A stretch of 64,000 nt of DNA from Nocardiopsis sp. YSL2 (GTDB lineage: Bacteria > Actinomycetota > Actinomycetes > Streptosporangiales > Streptosporangiaceae). The position numbers were made by a program, and so were the translations under genes. The DNA lies in NCBI RefSeq assembly GCF_030555055.1, contig NZ_JAMOAO010000001.1, positions 3,162,001 to 3,226,000 on the forward strand, given 5' to 3'. Below the pieces are notes generated by a model that saw only the letters and a program-made list of their open reading frames with translations, was not told the DNA's origin and made no database searches. This document shows, piece by piece, positions 51,499 to 59,983 of this stretch. Within the stretch, counting starts at the first letter, position 1; the number at the start of each line of letters is the position of its first letter.

Positions 51499-52653
51499 CT
51501 ACTTGAGGAGCTGGCGGGCCATCACCATGCGCTGGATCTGGTTGGTGCCCTCGTAGATCTGCGTGATCTTGGCGTCGCGCATCATGCGCTCCAGCGGGAA
51601 GTCCTTGACGTAGCCGGCGCCGCCCAGCAGCTGCACGGCGTCGGTGGTGATCTCCATGGCCGCGTCGGAGGCGTAGCACTTGGCCGCCGCGCCGTAGAAG
51701 GCCAGGTCGCTGTCGCCGCGCTCGGACTTGGCGGCGGCGACGTAGACCATCTGGCGGGCCGTCTCCAGCTTCATGGCCATGTCGGCGAGCATGAACTGGA
51801 CGCCCTGGAAGTCGGCGACGGCCTTGCCGAACTGCTTGCGTTCCTTGACGTAGGCCACGGCGTGGTCGAGCGCGCCCTGCGCGATGCCGACGGCCTGGGC
51901 GCCGATGGTCACGCGGGTGTGGTCGAGCGTGCGCAGGGCGATCTTGAGGCCCTCGCCCGGGGCGCCGACGATGCGGTCGCCGGGCACGCGCACGTTGTCG
52001 AAGAACAGCTCGCGGGTGGGGGAGCCCTTGATGCCGAGCTTGCGCTCGGGCTCGCCCAGCGAGAAGCCCTCGTCGTCGGCGTGCAGGACGAACGCCGAGA
52101 TGTTGCGGCCGCGCGGGCCGTCGGGGTCGGTCACGGCCAGGACGGTGTAGTACTTGCTCACGCCGGCGTTGGTGATCCAGGACTTCTGCCCGTTGAGGAT
52201 CCAGTCGTCGCCGTCGGCCACGGCCTGGGAGCGCATGCTCGCGGTGTCGGAGCCCGCCTCGCGCTCGGAGAGGCCGTAGGAGAACATCGCCGCGCCGCTG
52301 GCGACCTCGGGCAGGTAGCGCTGCTTGACCTCCTCGGAGGCGCCCAGGATGACGGGCATGGTGCCGAGCTTGTTGACCGCGGGGATGAGGGAGGACGAGG
52401 CGCAGGCCCGCGCGACCTCCTCGATGATGATGCAGGTGGCCAGCGCGTCGGCGCCGACGCCGTCGTACTTCTCCTCGATGTGCGCGGCGTGGAAGTCGGT
52501 GGCGACCAGGGCGTCGTGGGCGGCCTGGGGGAAGGAGCTGGTCTCGTCCACCTCGGCGGCGTGCGGCGCGATCTTGTCCTCGGCGACGGAGCGTACGGCC
52601 TCGCGCAGCTCCTCGTGCTCCTCGGTGGTCTTGAACAGGTCGAAGTCGCTCAT
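51499..52653 (-). CDS. Acyl-CoA dehydrogenase
   Basis: 384 residues, full family length. YGLSEREAGSDTASMRSQAV, WILNGQKSWITNAGVSKYYT (FAD-binding), TIGAQAVGIAQGALDHAVAY, RKQFGKAVADFQGVQFMLAD, and DAVQLLGGAGYVKDFPLERM then RDAKITQIYEGTNQIQR. The Glu in IYEGTN is the position of the catalytic base in short/medium-chain enzymes. First step of fatty-acid or branched-chain beta-oxidation. GGGAGGGAAGACTC precedes the ATG. Divergent from a TetR gene with palindromes between. Confidence 0.95.
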   Translation of the reverse strand: MSDFDLFKTTEEHEELREAVRSVAEDKIAPHAAEVDETSSFPQAAHDALVATDFHAAHIEEKYDGVGADALATCIIIEEVARACASSSLIPAVNKLGTMPVILGASEEVKQRYLPEVASGAAMFSYGLSEREAGSDTASMRSQAVADGDDWILNGQKSWITNAGVSKYYTVLAVTDPDGPRGRNISAFVLHADDEGFSLGEPERKLGIKGSPTRELFFDNVRVPGDRIVGAPGEGLKIALRTLDHTRVTIGAQAVGIAQGALDHAVAYVKERKQFGKAVADFQGVQFMLADMAMKLETARQMVYVAAAKSERGDSDLAFYGAAAKCYASDAAMEITTDAVQLLGGAGYVKDFPLERMMRDAKITQIYEGTNQIQRMVMARQLLK

Positions 52654-52693
52654 GAGTCTTCCCTCCCCGAGGGTGTCCCGCCCCTCGGCACTT

Positions 52694-52727
52694 GGCACCG
52701 CGTGCCGGTGTATGGCATCCAGTGCCA
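52694..52727. promoter_or_regulatory. Two inverted repeats in the acyl-CoA dehydrogenase/TetR divergent promoter
   Basis: GGCAC-CGC-GTGCC (52694-52706) and TGGCA-TCCAG-TGCCA (52713-52727), side by side between divergent genes. The shared GGCA/TGCC half-sites suggest two operators for the adjacent TetR regulator. Confidence 0.6.
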
Positions 52728-52824
52728 GGGTAGGGGGTGAACGGGACGAAGTACACAGACCGGGTCGGATACCTTCTGGGTGGCGTCGAGTGGACGCGGG
52801 GCCGGTGGAAGGGGTGAGAGCGGC

Positions 52825-53550
52825 GTGGGGAACGGTGCCCAGGAGCGGTCGGCCGGCCGGAACGGGCCGTCGCGCGCGGCCACACGCGAGGTGGTGCTGG
52901 CCGCGGTGCGGCTGTTCACCGAGGACGGCTTCGAGAGCACCACGATGGAGGGGATCGCCACCGCCGCGGGGATGAGCCGCCGGAGCCTGTTCCGTCGCTT
53001 CGGCTCGAAGGAGGACATCCTCTTCGCCGAGCACGACGAGCTCTTCGCGACCGTGGTCGCCTATCTGGAGGCCTCCCCCGACGAGCCGCTGGAGGCGGTG
53101 TGCTCCGCCGCCCGCCTGGTCCTCCAGGGCTACCTGCGCGATCCCGAGGTGACCGTGCCGCGCTACCGCCTGGTGCGCGCCCACCCCCGGCTGCGCGACC
53201 GCGAGGTGGCCATGACCGCCCGCTACCAGTCCGCGTTCAGCCGCTTCCTGGCCGACCGGGAGGGCGCGGAGGGCCGCTCCCTGCCCGCCGGGGTGGTCGC
53301 GGCCTCGGTCATCGCCGCGCACAACCACGTACTGCGGTCCTGGCTGCGCGATCCGTCGGAGGACGGGCGGCGGGTGTGGGCCCGGTTCGACACCGCGATG
53401 GACCTGGTCCGCCGCACGGCGCGGACGGTGTTGTCGGTGGAGGAGGAGGGTCCGCCCGCGGACCGGGTGCTGGTCGCGGTCTACCCGGGAGGGGCCGACC
53501 GCGAAGCCCTGCTCCGCCGTATCGGCGCCGCCGTCGAGCAGGACTCCTGA
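52825..53550 (+). CDS. TetR family regulator divergent from acyl-CoA dehydrogenase
   Basis: 241 residues from GTG 52825 (AAGGGG upstream); GTG 52780 would add 15 residues. HTH: FESTTMEGIATAAGMSRRSL then FRRFGSKEDILFAEHDEL, about 30-80. The C-terminal domain fits generic lipid-metabolism TetR regulators. Shared promoter region with two GGCA/TGCC repeats suggests it represses the acyl-CoA dehydrogenase until an acyl-CoA binds; the ligand is inferred only from the neighbour. Confidence 0.88.
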   Translation: MGNGAQERSAGRNGPSRAATREVVLAAVRLFTEDGFESTTMEGIATAAGMSRRSLFRRFGSKEDILFAEHDELFATVVAYLEASPDEPLEAVCSAARLVLQGYLRDPEVTVPRYRLVRAHPRLRDREVAMTARYQSAFSRFLADREGAEGRSLPAGVVAASVIAAHNHVLRSWLRDPSEDGRRVWARFDTAMDLVRRTARTVLSVEEEGPPADRVLVAVYPGGADREALLRRIGAAVEQDS

Positions 53551-53670
53551 CACGGGGCGGCCGCCCCGTGGGAGGCTCCGCGGCAGTCCCGGCGCCCCCG
53601 TGCCGGGCGTAGGCTGGACGGGGCCCGGATTCGGGCGCGACCAGTACACGAGGCGGGACGGGCAGCGAGG

Positions 53671-55293
53671 ATGAGCGTGGACACGGCGGGCGCGAAGCAG
53701 GAGGCCGAGGTGTCGCGGGAGGCGGGGCGTCGGCGGACGTTCGCGGTGATCTCGCACCCCGACGCCGGTAAGTCGACGCTGACCGAGGCCCTGGCACTGC
53801 ACGCGGCGGCGATCTCCTCGGCCGGTGCGGTGCACGGCAAGGGCGACCGTCGTGGTGTGACCTCGGACTGGATGGACATGGAGCAGGACCGGGGGATCTC
53901 GATCACCTCGGCGGCCCTGCGCATCGACTACGACGACCGTGTGCTGAACCTGGTGGACACCCCGGGGCACGCGGACTTCTCCGAGGACACCTACCGGGTG
54001 CTGTCGGCGGTGGACTGCGCGATCATGCTGCTGGACTCGGCCAAGGGCCTGGAGCCGCAGACGCTGAAGCTCTTCGACGTGTGCCGGGCGCGGAAGATGC
54101 CGGTGATCACGTTCGTCAACAAGTGGGACCGGCCCGGGCGCGAGCCGCTGGAGCTGTTGGACGAGATCGAGCAGCGGATCGGTCTGCGGCCCACTCCGCT
54201 GAACTGGCCGGTGGGCATCGCGGGGGACTTCCGCGGGCTCATCGACCGGGTGAGCGGCACCTACACGAAGATGACGCGGCAGCCGGGCGGGGCCACCAAG
54301 GCCCTGGAGGAGGTCCTGGACGCGGAGAAGGCGGCCGGGATCGAGGGCGCCGAGTGGGAGCAGGCCCAGGAGGAGATCGAGCTGTTGGAGGCGCTGGGCG
54401 CCGACTTCGACCACGACTCGTTCATGGCGGGGGAGTCCTCCCCGGTGCTCTTCGGCGCGGCGCTGCCCAACTTCGGTGTGGGGCAGCTGCTGGAGGCGGT
54501 GGTGGACCTGGCGCCGGCGCCGGCGGCCAAGGCCGACGCCAAGGACGCCCCCCGGCCGGTGGAGGCGCCGTTCTCCGGGCAGGTGTTCAAGATGCAGGCC
54601 AACATGGACAAGAACCACCGCGACCGGATGGCGTTCGTGCGGGTCTCCTCGGGGCGGTTCGACCGCGGGATGGTGCTCACCCATGCCTCCACCGGCCGTC
54701 CGTTCGCGACGAAGTACTCCCAGGCGGTGTTCGGCTCGGAGCGGTCCACGATCGACACGGCGTTCCCGGGTGACGTGATCGCGCTGGTCAACGCCCAGGC
54801 TCTGGCCGTGGGCGACACGCTCTACGACGGGCCCAAGGTGGAGTTCCCGCCGATCCCGAGCTTCGCCCCCGAGCACTTCGTGGTGGCGCGGGCCAAGGAC
54901 GCGGGCAAGTACAAGCAGTTCCAGCGCGGCATCGCCCAGCTCGACGCCGAGGGCGTGGTGCAGGTGCTCACCTCGGACGTGCGCGGCGAGCAGGCCCCGG
55001 TGCTGGCGGCGGTGGGGCCGCTGCAGTTCGACGTGGTGCGCCACCGCATGGAGCAGGAGTTCCGGGCGCCGGTGGAGACCTCGCCGCTGGACTACTCGGT
55101 GGCGCGGCGCACCGACGCCGAGTCGGCCCCGGCCCTGCACGCGCTCTCGGGCGCGGAGGTGCTGCGGCGCCGCAACGACGGCGAGCTGCTGGTGCTGGTG
55201 CACAACAAGTGGCGGCTGCGGGTCGTGGAGCGCGAGCACCCGGGCCTGCTCATGGAGCCCCTCCTCGCGGGCGGCGTCGCCGAGGGCGAGTGA
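53671..55293 (+). CDS. prfC: Peptide chain release factor 3
   Basis: 540 residues, the normal RF3 length. GTPase motifs: SHPDAGKSTLTEAL (G1, about 29-42), GVTSDWMDMEQDRGISITSA (switch I), VDTPGHADFSEDTYRVL (G3), VNKWDR (G4). Domains II and III follow: FKMQANMDKNHRDRMAFVRV, VGPLQFDVVRHRMEQEFRAP. RF3 uses GTP to free RF1/RF2 from the ribosome after termination. GGACGGGCAGCGAGG lies before the ATG. A perfect 22-bp hairpin follows the stop. Confidence 0.97.
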   Translation: MSVDTAGAKQEAEVSREAGRRRTFAVISHPDAGKSTLTEALALHAAAISSAGAVHGKGDRRGVTSDWMDMEQDRGISITSAALRIDYDDRVLNLVDTPGHADFSEDTYRVLSAVDCAIMLLDSAKGLEPQTLKLFDVCRARKMPVITFVNKWDRPGREPLELLDEIEQRIGLRPTPLNWPVGIAGDFRGLIDRVSGTYTKMTRQPGGATKALEEVLDAEKAAGIEGAEWEQAQEEIELLEALGADFDHDSFMAGESSPVLFGAALPNFGVGQLLEAVVDLAPAPAAKADAKDAPRPVEAPFSGQVFKMQANMDKNHRDRMAFVRVSSGRFDRGMVLTHASTGRPFATKYSQAVFGSERSTIDTAFPGDVIALVNAQALAVGDTLYDGPKVEFPPIPSFAPEHFVVARAKDAGKYKQFQRGIAQLDAEGVVQVLTSDVRGEQAPVLAAVGPLQFDVVRHRMEQEFRAPVETSPLDYSVARRTDAESAPALHALSGAEVLRRRNDGELLVLVHNKWRLRVVEREHPGLLMEPLLAGGVAEGE

Positions 55294-55298
55294 CACCC

Positions 55299-55345
55299 CG
55301 ACAGGCCGGGCCCCGGACGAGCTTCGTCCGGGGCCCGGCCTGTCG
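55299..55345 (+). terminator. Perfect 22-bp stem terminator after prfC
   Basis: Both arms of 22 bases (55299-55320 and 55324-55345) pair exactly around a 3-base GCT loop; the arm begins CGACAGGCCGGGCC. There is no T tract. It starts 5 bp after the prfC stop. Confidence 0.85.
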
Positions 55346-56145
55346 GCCGTGCCCGTGTCCCTGAACCGCCCCGGCCCGTGATCCGCGTCTGTGATCCGCC
55401 CCACCGGCGACCATTTCACCGAGGGTTGTTCACACTGTTTACCCCGCGTGAAAACCGATGACGCTTTGTCGATGCCTTGGGGTCGGTCGCGCGCAATGAG
55501 TCCAGGGATCGGGCCTGTCGGTATCCGTGTGGTCGAGAAAGTCTCACGGTGCGGTCGGGGGCGGTGTGAAATCCCGTGCCCGGGGCACACAGAGTGGACA
55601 TCTTCCCGTGCTCCGCGGTGGGGGCCGTGGGGCGTACGGGGCGGGATGCACGCGGGTGGAGGCCAAGATCACCGCCTCGGGGGCACCCCGCGCCAGCTGC
55701 CGTGATCTGGGCGAAGGTACCCTGAGAGAAGGCCACTAGAGCTCGCTCGAACACCTGACCGCACCGCCGGTCGCCCGGATCTGTCCAGATCTGTGAAGGG
55801 GCGTCCGCGGACGACGGGTTCGGGAGGGGAGATGTGCTCAGGGGACCGGTACAGGAGGCGACGGTGTCATCGGGGGACCCCCGGTGCCGCCCGTGGAGCC
55901 TCAGGGTGATCACGGCGTAATCGACGGCTGGCAAAGATTGTAAATCTTCACTGTGTGGTAATTATCCGCGCGTCTGGGTATGTGTTGCATGTCACCTGTT
56001 CGCGAAACGGTGGAACTTATATGATTTTGCTTAACCGTTGTTTAACAAAACAGAACAATAACGAGTGACTCAAGAACGTGGCGGCGGACCGTCCCGCGTC
56101 TGACGCACCTCACGTATCCCCCGCCTGGAAAGGTTGACCTCGGGC
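55346..56145. other. Long leader/intergenic region of citrate synthase gene
   Basis: 800 bp without a credible gene on either strand. From about 55920 it becomes markedly AT-rich (for example GGAACTTATATGATTTTGC and GTTTAACAAAACAGAACAA around 56010-56065), the likely core promoter area of the citrate synthase gene, and contains a Crp-like site. The upstream 55400-55900 section has no structure I could support. Confidence 0.55.
55982..55995. promoter_or_regulatory. Crp-like site GTG-N6-GNCAC upstream of citrate synthase
   Basis: GTG-TTGCAT-GTCAC matches exactly the motif GTG(N)6GNCAC that I recall for actinomycete Crp (cAMP-receptor protein). It lies about 150 bp upstream of the start codon in the AT-rich promoter region. 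Binding is inferred. Confidence 0.55.
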
Positions 56146-57435
56146 ATGAGCGAAGACGACAAAGAGCGCACGGTGGAGCTCCACTACGACGGCGGCGTAC
56201 TGAAGCTGCCGGTGTTCACCGGTACCGAGGGTGAGCGCACCATCGAGCTGAAGACACTGCTGGGCTCGACTGGGATGACCACCCTGGATCCGGGGTTCGG
56301 CAACACCGCTTCGTGTAGCTCGAAGATCACCTACATCGACGGTGCGGCCGGGATCCTGCGCTACCGCGGGTACCCCATCGAGGACCTCGCCGTGGGCGCG
56401 ACCTTCCTCGAGGTCGCCTACCTGGTGATCTACGGCGAGCTGCCGGAACCCGCCCAGCTCAAGGAGTTCTCCGACAAGCTGCGCGAGAACGCCCGCATCC
56501 CGGACGACATGGGTGCGCTCATCGACGCGATGCCCCGCAACGGGCACCCGATGTCCCTGATGGCCAGCGCCGTCAACACCCTCGCCGCCTACTACCACGA
56601 CAGCGTCGACCCCTCCGACGAGGACCAGGTCGAGCTCGCCACGATCCGGCTGATGGCCAAGCTGCCGACGATCGCGTCGCGCATCTACCGCAACTCCATC
56701 GGCGAGAAGCCGATCAGCCCGGACGACTCCCTCGACTACGTCGAGAACTTCATCAAGATGACGTTCGGCGACAGCGCCCCCGAGGGCGAGCTGGGCGAGC
56801 TGTTCAACAAGGCCGTCGGCATGCTGCTGGTCCTGCACGCGGACCACGAGCTGAACTGCTCCACCGCCACCGTGCGCGTCGTCGGCTCCTCGCAGGCCGA
56901 CATCTACGCCAGCATCGCCTCCGGCATCAACGCCCTGTCCGGCCCGTCGCACGGCGGCGCCAACCAGGCCGTGCTGGAGATGCTGGAGGAGATCCGCGAC
57001 TCCGGCATCAGCATCGACGACTTCCTGGAGCGGGTGAAGGCCCGCGAGATGCGTCTGATGGGCTTCGGCCACCGGGTCTACAAGAACTTCGACCCGCGCA
57101 GCAAGGAGATCAAGGTTCTGGCCAGCCAGATCCTCGACCGGGACGACAACCCCGACGAGCTGTTCAAGCTGGCCCTGAAGCTGGAGGCGGCCGCGCTCGC
57201 CGACTCCTACTTCACCGACCGCAAGCTGTACCCGAACGTCGACTTCTACACCGGCGTCATCTACCGCACCATGGGCTTCCCGACCAACATGTTCACCGTG
57301 TTGTTCGCCATCGGCCGCCTTCCCGGCTGGGTCGCCCACTACCGCGAGCAGCTGCACGACCCGGCCTTCCGGATCGCGCGCCCGCGGCAGCACTACATCG
57401 GCGCCACCGAGCGCCGGTACCCCGGCCAGGGCTGA
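56146..57435 (+). CDS. gltA: Citrate synthase
   Basis: 429 residues, type II (hexameric) length. Motifs: RYRGYPIEDLA, NGHPMSLMASAVNTLAAYYH, LLVLHADHELNCSTATVRVV, SGPSHGGANQAVLEMLEEI (His), MGFGHRVYKNFDPRSKEI (His-Arg) and YPNVDFYTGVIYRTMGFP (catalytic Asp). Condenses oxaloacetate and acetyl-CoA in the TCA cycle. The ATG at 56146 is preferred; GGAAAGG lies 12 bases upstream. Expression may be controlled through the AT-rich leader with a Crp-like site. Confidence 0.97.
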   Translation: MSEDDKERTVELHYDGGVLKLPVFTGTEGERTIELKTLLGSTGMTTLDPGFGNTASCSSKITYIDGAAGILRYRGYPIEDLAVGATFLEVAYLVIYGELPEPAQLKEFSDKLRENARIPDDMGALIDAMPRNGHPMSLMASAVNTLAAYYHDSVDPSDEDQVELATIRLMAKLPTIASRIYRNSIGEKPISPDDSLDYVENFIKMTFGDSAPEGELGELFNKAVGMLLVLHADHELNCSTATVRVVGSSQADIYASIASGINALSGPSHGGANQAVLEMLEEIRDSGISIDDFLERVKAREMRLMGFGHRVYKNFDPRSKEIKVLASQILDRDDNPDELFKLALKLEAAALADSYFTDRKLYPNVDFYTGVIYRTMGFPTNMFTVLFAIGRLPGWVAHYREQLHDPAFRIARPRQHYIGATERRYPGQG

Positions 57436-57462
57436 CCGACCGCCCGTCGGCTGTGACCGCAC

Positions 57463-57495
57463 CGCCCGTCCGCGTCGCCGAGACGCGGGCGGGCG
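57463..57495 (+). terminator. Terminator after citrate synthase
   Basis: CGCCCGTCCGCGTC pairs with GACGCGGGCGGGCG (14 bp with one G-T) around GCCGA, followed by TTCG. Confidence 0.75.
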
Positions 57496-57687
57496 TTCGC
57501 GCGTGCGGGCGCGGTGGGGCCCGGACGGAGGCGAGCACGGCGGCCCCGCCCGAGTCATCCGTACTCGTGCAGAACCGGGCCTTTCCGCGTCCTTTGCCTA
57601 CGCAGAGTCGTCGGTGTGCGACCGTGAGGGAAGTGGCAGGGTACGGCCCCTCGGCGGGCCGGACGGCGCGATCGAGCGGAGGCGACG

Positions 57688-58446
57688 ATGGTCCGGTATG
57701 CGTTGGCCGGCGACATGCTCGGGGAGCTGAGCCGGAACTGGTGGCTGGTCCTCCTGCGGGGGATCGCCGCGATCGTCTTCGGGGTGCTGGCCCTGATCTG
57801 GCCCGGTCTGACACTCGTGGCCCTGGCGGTCGTGTTCGGTGTCTACGCGCTCGTCGACGCGGGGGCCCTGGCCTACGCGGCCTACCGCTCCGCGCCGGGC
57901 AGCCGGGCGGGACTGGTGGTGCAGGCCGTCGCGAGCGCTCTGATCGGCCTCATCGCGCTGATCTGGCCGCTGGTGGCGGTCGCCGCGCTGATCTTCGTGA
58001 TCGGGGTGTGGGCGATCCTGACCGGTGTGGCGGAGATCGTCACCGCGGTGCGGATGCGGGCGCACATCACCTCCGAGTGGCTGCTGATCTTCGTCGGCGC
58101 CCTGTCCATCGTCTTCGGCCTGCTGCTGTGGTTCTGGCCCCTGGAGGGGGCACGGTGGATCATCTTCGTGGTCGGGGTCTACGCCATCATCTTCGGCGCC
58201 GTGCTGGCCGTCGCGGGGTTCCGGCTCCGTGGCGCGGCCGAGGCCTTCGCCCCGCCGGGGGAACGGGGCCACCCGGGAACGCGGGCCGACGCACCGGTGG
58301 AGGACTACGCGGGCGGCGAGGACTTCGGCGGGGACGAGGGCGGCCTCCGGCCCGATCCGGGGGAGGACCCGCGCTCGGGGGGACGCCACCGCGCGCGCCG
58401 GGACGACGAGCCCCCGGAGCCCCCGGAGGCTCCCGGGCGGATCTGA
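57688..58446 (+). CDS. HdeD-family (DUF308) membrane protein
   Basis: 252 residues. Six hydrophobic helices in three DUF308 pairs: NWWLVLLRGIAAIVFGVLAL, WPGLTLVALAVVFGVYALVD, GLVVQAVASALIGLIALIWP, AALIFVIGVWAILTGVAEIV, WLLIFVGALSIVFGLLLWFW and WIIFVVGVYAIIFGAVLAVA. E. coli HdeD is linked to acid resistance. The last 65 residues are an acidic, Pro/Gly/Arg-rich cytoplasmic tail not usual in HdeD. GGAGGCGACG precedes the ATG. Confidence 0.9.
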   Translation: MVRYALAGDMLGELSRNWWLVLLRGIAAIVFGVLALIWPGLTLVALAVVFGVYALVDAGALAYAAYRSAPGSRAGLVVQAVASALIGLIALIWPLVAVAALIFVIGVWAILTGVAEIVTAVRMRAHITSEWLLIFVGALSIVFGLLLWFWPLEGARWIIFVVGVYAIIFGAVLAVAGFRLRGAAEAFAPPGERGHPGTRADAPVEDYAGGEDFGGDEGGLRPDPGEDPRSGGRHRARRDDEPPEPPEAPGRI

Positions 58447-58510
58447 TCCGGCGGCTCCCGCCGTCCGGGTCCTCCCGGCCGTCCCCGCCGCCCGCTCCCG
58501 GCCGGGCGGC

Positions 58511-58825
58511 TCACCCCTCGCTGACGAGAAGCGGCCCGAGGCGGTCGGACTGGCTGCCGGGGACGATCAGCGCGTCCTTCTGCGCCTGCCAGGCGAGGTA
58601 GTGCGGCGTCCGACGGTGCGCCTCCAGCGCCTCAAGGTCGGCGAACACCTCGTAGACCCAGAACAGGTCCTCGTCCGAGGCGTCGGCGGCCACGTCGAAG
58701 CGCAGACAGCCCGGTTCGTCGCGGACCGACGCCACGGCGTTGCGCGAGATCCCGGTGAGGAAGTCGGCGCGCCGGTCGGGCAGGACCCGGACCGAGATGA
58801 CGAGGCTGACGGAGTGATCGGGCAC
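58511..58825 (-). CDS. ABM-family quinol monooxygenase-like protein (YgiN type)
   Basis: 104 residues from GTG 58825, with GGGAGGCCCC upstream. SLVISVRVLPDRRADFLTGI, SVRDEPGCLRFDVAADASDE, LFWVYEVFADLEALEAHRRT and PHYLAWQAQ give the dimeric alpha-beta barrel of putative quinol monooxygenases. It is unrelated in detail to the ABM gene in the AICE. The substrate is unknown. Confidence 0.9.
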   Translation of the reverse strand: MPDHSVSLVISVRVLPDRRADFLTGISRNAVASVRDEPGCLRFDVAADASDEDLFWVYEVFADLEALEAHRRTPHYLAWQAQKDALIVPGSQSDRLGPLLVSEG

Positions 58826-59018
58826 GGGGCCTCCCACCGGTGGGTGTCGCGGACTCCGCCATTGTCGGCGAGGAACCGGGGGCCGTGCGCGACCGGTCCC
58901 GTCCCGCGGGTCCGCCGGCCCCGCTGCCTCCGCCGGCCCGGTAGCGCCGACCCGTACGGGGCGGGACCGTAGGATCGCGTGGGGAACAGCCCGAGGATGT
59001 CAGGACGGTGGCCGGGAC

Positions 59019-59576
59019 GTGGATGGCGAGGGAGACCACCTGGTGGTGGTGACCGGAGGGCCGGGATCGGGCAAGACGACCCTCATCGACCACCTCGCGG
59101 CGCTCGGCCACGCCCGCACGCCCGAGGCGGGCCGGGCGGTCATCCGGGACCAGCGCGAGATCGGCGGGTCCGGACTGGCCTGGAAGGACGACGTCCTCTT
59201 CGCGGAGCTCATGCTCGCCTGGGAGATCCGCTCCTACCGGGAGGCCCTGGCCCGGCCAGGCCCGGTCCTGTGCGACCGCGGCATCCCCGACCTGGTCGGC
59301 TACCACCTGCTGCGCGGCCGGCCGGTCCCGGAGCACGTCGCGGAGGCGGCGCGCCGGTACCGCTACCACCGCCGCGTGTTCGTCGCTCCGCCGTGGCCGG
59401 AGATCTACACCGGGGACGCCGAACGCCACCAGTCGGCCGAGGAGGCCGAGCGCACCCACCGGGCGATGGCGGAGGCCTACCCCGCGTGCGGGTACGAGGT
59501 GGTGGAGCTGCCACGGGCGCCGGTCACCGAGCGCGCCCGGTTCCTGCTCGACGCGCTGGAGGGCTCAGCCGCCTAG
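59019..59576 (+). CDS. AAA-family NTPase (AAA_28-like)
   Basis: 185 residues, GTG start. P-loop VVTGGPGSGKTTLIDHLA (about 10-27), CDRGIPDLVGYHLLRG near 84 (Asp-Arg lid motif) and VFVAPPWPEIYTGDAERHQS near 120 match the ATPase family AAA_28, small kinases or NTPases of unknown substrate, like those with a TTC7/NadR-type ATPase fold. Its 3' end overlaps the HhH gene on the other strand by 12 bp. Confidence 0.85.
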   Translation: MDGEGDHLVVVTGGPGSGKTTLIDHLAALGHARTPEAGRAVIRDQREIGGSGLAWKDDVLFAELMLAWEIRSYREALARPGPVLCDRGIPDLVGYHLLRGRPVPEHVAEAARRYRYHRRVFVAPPWPEIYTGDAERHQSAEEAERTHRAMAEAYPACGYEVVELPRAPVTERARFLLDALEGSAA

Positions 59577-59759
59577 CGAGAGCCCCCGCTCGGCGAGCAG
59601 TTCCCGCAGGAGACGGATCCCCTTCGGGCCCATGCCGTGCAGCCGCAGGAGCTCCGCCGCGCTCACTCCGTCCAACTGCTTCGGCTCCGTGTACCCGGCG
59701 GAGGCCAGGGCCCGCTTGGCGGGCTCGCTGAGTCCGGGGAAGGCGTCGGTCTCGTCCAT
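59565..59759 (-). CDS. Helix-hairpin-helix protein (RpoA-CTD-like)
   Basis: 64 residues: PGLSEPAKRALASAGYTEPK then LRLHGMGPKGIRLLRELLAE, two helix-hairpin-helix units as in RNA polymerase alpha C-terminal domains and small DNA-binding proteins. AAAAGGGGGC precedes the ATG. Likely a DNA-binding or regulatory accessory; function not known. Tail-to-tail overlap with the NTPase gene. Confidence 0.85.
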   Translation of the reverse strand: MDETDAFPGLSEPAKRALASAGYTEPKQLDGVSAAELLRLHGMGPKGIRLLRELLAERGLSLGG

Positions 59760-59983
59760 GCCCCCTTTTCTACCCCCGGCCCGTCGGCGATCGGAGCGGG
59801 GACACGGCGCGGTTGGCCGTACGTGGCCTCGGGGCGGGTGCTCCCTTGTGGTTCGGGTAGGTCAACGACAGACTCTTGTCTAGTAAAGGAACGGTGATCG
59901 CCCGCGGGCCCCGAGCACCCGGGCGACCGACACGGGGAGTGATGCGGCGGGTGGCGAGCGCGTCTGGGGCGAGGATGCCGCCT

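Noticed and set aside
51499-55590. A continuous reverse-strand frame of more than 1300 codons covering acyl-CoA dehydrogenase, the TetR gene and prfC.
   Set aside because: Only the part below 52653 resembles a protein (acyl-CoA dehydrogenase). The rest is antisense to the convincing TetR and RF3 genes and is a product of high GC content.
55416-55934. 172-codon reverse-strand frame in the citrate synthase leader.
   Set aside because: No ribosome site and no family resemblance; composition (Pro, Arg, Thr, Ser) is that of random GC-rich sequence.
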